Source: JBDGYW01 sp964580055
Lineage (GTDB): Bacteria > Gemmatimonadota > Gemmatimonadetes > Gemmatimonadales > GWC2-71-9
Reading direction: 5' to 3'
DNA: 64,000 nt
Assembly (NCBI GenBank): GCA_964580055.1
Contig: CAZOJI010000008.1
Span: 1-64,000, forward strand
Shown piece after piece: positions 62,317 through 64,000 of this stretch; position 1 is the stretch's first letter; each line of letters opens with the position of its first letter. The translations under genes were made by a program, and so were the position numbers. A model generated the notes under the pieces. The model saw only the letters and a list, made by a program, of their open reading frames with translations. It was not told where the DNA came from and did no database searches.

Positions 62317-64000
62317 TTAGGCGTCCGCCTCGAACGAGGTCGGATCCCACGATTGACACGTGCAAACGAAATGCCGATCGCCATAGGCGCCCTGGACTCT
62401 CCCAGCGGTCGGCCAACTCTTGTGCTCCCTAGTCTCCGCTGTCGGGAATGCCGCACGTTCCCTAGAATAGGGATGACCCCATTCGTCTGCGGCCACTGTC
62501 TCAATGGTGTGGGGCGCGTTCTTGAGAAGGTTGTCATCCTTGTCGGCGAGCCCGTCCTCGATCTCGCGGATCTCTTCCCGAATGGCCAGCAGAGCATCAC
62601 AGAACCTGTCCAACTCCTGTTTCGATTCGCTTTCCGTGGGCTCGACCATCAAAGTTCCTGGCACCGGGAAAGAGACCGTAGGAGCATGGAATCCGTAGTC
62701 CATGAGGCGTTTAGCTATGTCTTCGACATCAACACCGGTGCTTGCTTTGAACGGCCGCACATCGAGAATGCACTCATGGCCGATCAGTCCCTGGCGCCCG
62801 GAATAGAGGAGCGGGTAGGCGCCTTCGAGTTTCTTCGCCACGTAGTTGGCGTTCAGAACCGCCACCTTAGTTGCCGCTGCCTGTCCATCAGGTCCGGTCA
62901 AAGCTAGATATGCCCATGAAATGGGTAGGATCGACGGACTACCCCATGGCGCGGCAGCCACCGTGCCGCATGATTGCCGGACGCCGAGCGGGATCACCGG
63001 ATGGTCCGGTAGAAACTCTGCGAGGTGCTCGGCGGCACAGATTGGCCCCATACCGGGGCCTCCCCCGCCGTGAGGGATGGCAAAAGTCTTGTGGAGATTG
63101 AGGTGACATACGTCGGCTCCGTAGTCGCCCGGCCGGCAGAGACCCACTTGCGCATTCATGTTGGCGCCGTCCATGTACACCTGGCCGCCATTATCGTGAA
63201 TGATCGCGCAGATTTCTCGAATTGAGACCTCGAAGACGCCATGAGTGGATGGATAGGTGATCATGAGCGCCGCCAGAGTCTCGGAGTGTTCTACGGCCTT
63301 GGCTCGCAGATCGGCAAGTTCCACGTTACCACGCTCGTCGGTCTTCACGGTGACCACGTTGAGTCCAGCCATCACGGCGCTGGCAGGGTTGGTTCCATGT
63401 GCCGACTTTGGAATGAGGCAAGTGAGCCGTCGATTCTCGCCGCGTGCCCGGTGGTAAGCTCGCAACACCAGAAGCCCGGCAAATTCACCCTGGGCTCCCG
63501 CATTGGGTTGCATGGAGACGTGCGGCAACCCAGTTATTTCCGCCAGTTGTTCTTGCAGCTGTTCCCTAAGGATCTGGTAGCCCTTTGCCTGATCCACCGG
63601 TACGAATGGATGAATCTCGGTGAATCCGGGCCACGTGATGGGCATCATCTCGGTCGTGGCATTGAGTTTCATGGTGCATGAGCCGAGCGGGATCATGGCC
63701 GAAGTCAGAGACAAATCCCGAGACTCGAGTTTGTTCAGATATCGCGTCATCTCCAGCTCGGCATGGTACCTATTGAACACCTGATGCGTGAGATAATGAG
63801 TCGAGCGGTTCAACTCCTTGGGTAGCGCGCTGGTGTCTTTCGTCGCCACTGCGAGTTCGTCCAAGTCGAAGCCAACTGGCTGCTCGAGGGCGAACGCTGA
63901 GATCAGGTCGGCGACATCCTTCAGAGTCGTGGTCTCGTCGAGAGATATGCCGATCTGTGTTTCAGAAACCAAACGCAGGTTGATTCTACGCGCCAACGCT
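62317..64000 (-). CDS. gcvP: Glycine decarboxylase P protein, C-terminal part (partial)
   Basis: The frame runs off the right edge, with 560 residues visible. It corresponds to the C-terminal half of a full-length glycine decarboxylase (about 950 residues), since it opens with the mid-linker NLRLVSETQIGISLDETTT and ends with ADEWGHPYSRERAAFPTAE and HFVCTCQSWDP, the usual C-terminus of single-chain P protein. PLP lysine lies in NLHKTFAIPHGGGGPGMGP. It decarboxylates glycine and passes the aminomethyl group to lipoylated H protein. The first visible codon is TTG, not a start. Confidence 0.95.
   Translation of the reverse strand, partial: ALARRINLRLVSETQIGISLDETTTLKDVADLISAFALEQPVGFDLDELAVATKDTSALPKELNRSTHYLTHQVFNRYHAELEMTRYLNKLESRDLSLTSAMIPLGSCTMKLNATTEMMPITWPGFTEIHPFVPVDQAKGYQILREQLQEQLAEITGLPHVSMQPNAGAQGEFAGLLVLRAYHRARGENRRLTCLIPKSAHGTNPASAVMAGLNVVTVKTDERGNVELADLRAKAVEHSETLAALMITYPSTHGVFEVSIREICAIIHDNGGQVYMDGANMNAQVGLCRPGDYGADVCHLNLHKTFAIPHGGGGPGMGPICAAEHLAEFLPDHPVIPLGVRQSCGTVAAAPWGSPSILPISWAYLALTGPDGQAAATKVAVLNANYVAKKLEGAYPLLYSGRQGLIGHECILDVRPFKASTGVDVEDIAKRLMDYGFHAPTVSFPVPGTLMVEPTESESKQELDRFCDALLAIREEIREIEDGLADKDDNLLKNAPHTIETVAADEWGHPYSRERAAFPTAETREHKSWPTAGRVQGAYGDRHFVCTCQSWDPTSFEADA

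Overview
The window looks like a chromosomal segment of a Gram-negative, peptide- and lactate-using bacterium, most likely of the Gemmatimonadota or a neighbouring group. This is inferred from gene content and order (dnaE-accA-ricT-metG, a DUF5916 protein, M14 and S9 secreted peptidases, UPF0164/PorV-like barrels); no rRNA is present to prove it. Lipopolysaccharide synthesis (waaA) and an Mla-type lipid transporter imply an outer membrane. GC content is moderate to high, with AT-rich islands near 7.0-7.15 kb.

Region by region. 0-1.5 kb: a broken slipin gene and an Asp/Glu (hydantoin) racemase. 1.7-7 kb: a minus-strand lactate operon, PadR regulator-lutA-lutB-lutC-lctP, with AT-rich dyads upstream. 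7.3-10.5 kb: a short lipoprotein, two CxxC zinc-ribbon proteins of unknown function and a sodium/solute symporter, followed by a 42-bp tandem repeat array. 10.9-20.7 kb: secreted hydrolases (M14, S9, an M20 homologue lacking its zinc ligands), an ROK sugar kinase and a DUF5916 outer-membrane protein. 20.9-21.9 kb: seven minus-strand tRNA genes (Ala, Gly, fMet, Val, Arg, Pro, Arg), with short-unit repeats in most gaps. 22.1-27 kb: a primary-type sigma factor, mlaE-mlaF-mlaD, a Nudix hydrolase and an AraC-type regulator with a degenerate receiver. 27.2-32.8 kb: atpA-atpG-atpD-atpC without the delta subunit or Fo genes, then two small barrel proteins. 32.9-37.6 kb: waaA, a CPBP protease, a DsbA-like protein, a lipoprotein and an M23 peptidase. 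37.8-44.9 kb: metG, ricT, accA and dnaE. 45.2-48.4 kb: an M30-like lipoprotein peptidase and a PorV-like barrel. 48.5-54.3 kb: lipA, thiO-like oxidase, DUF3108 plus glycosyltransferase pair, lipoprotein, and a coiled-coil/RemA-like pair. 54.3-61.5 kb: a second symporter and a complete dipeptide ABC transporter. 61.5 kb to the edge: a lipoate ligase-like gene and the C-terminal half of glycine decarboxylase.

Together the genes suggest a heterotroph that secretes peptidases, imports the peptides through the Dpp-type system, oxidises lactate through LutABC, and degrades glycine through a lipoate-dependent cleavage system (gcvP, lplA-like, lipA).

The most unusual items are the 42-bp palindrome-rich repeat array, the GGCGGTAGG-type repeats that fill tRNA gaps and supply the lutC stop codon, the metal-ligand-free M20 protein, the split ATP synthase operon with a short epsilon subunit next to an odd regulator, and the uncharacterised zinc-ribbon proteins. 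I see no CRISPR array, insertion sequence, phage or obvious defence system.
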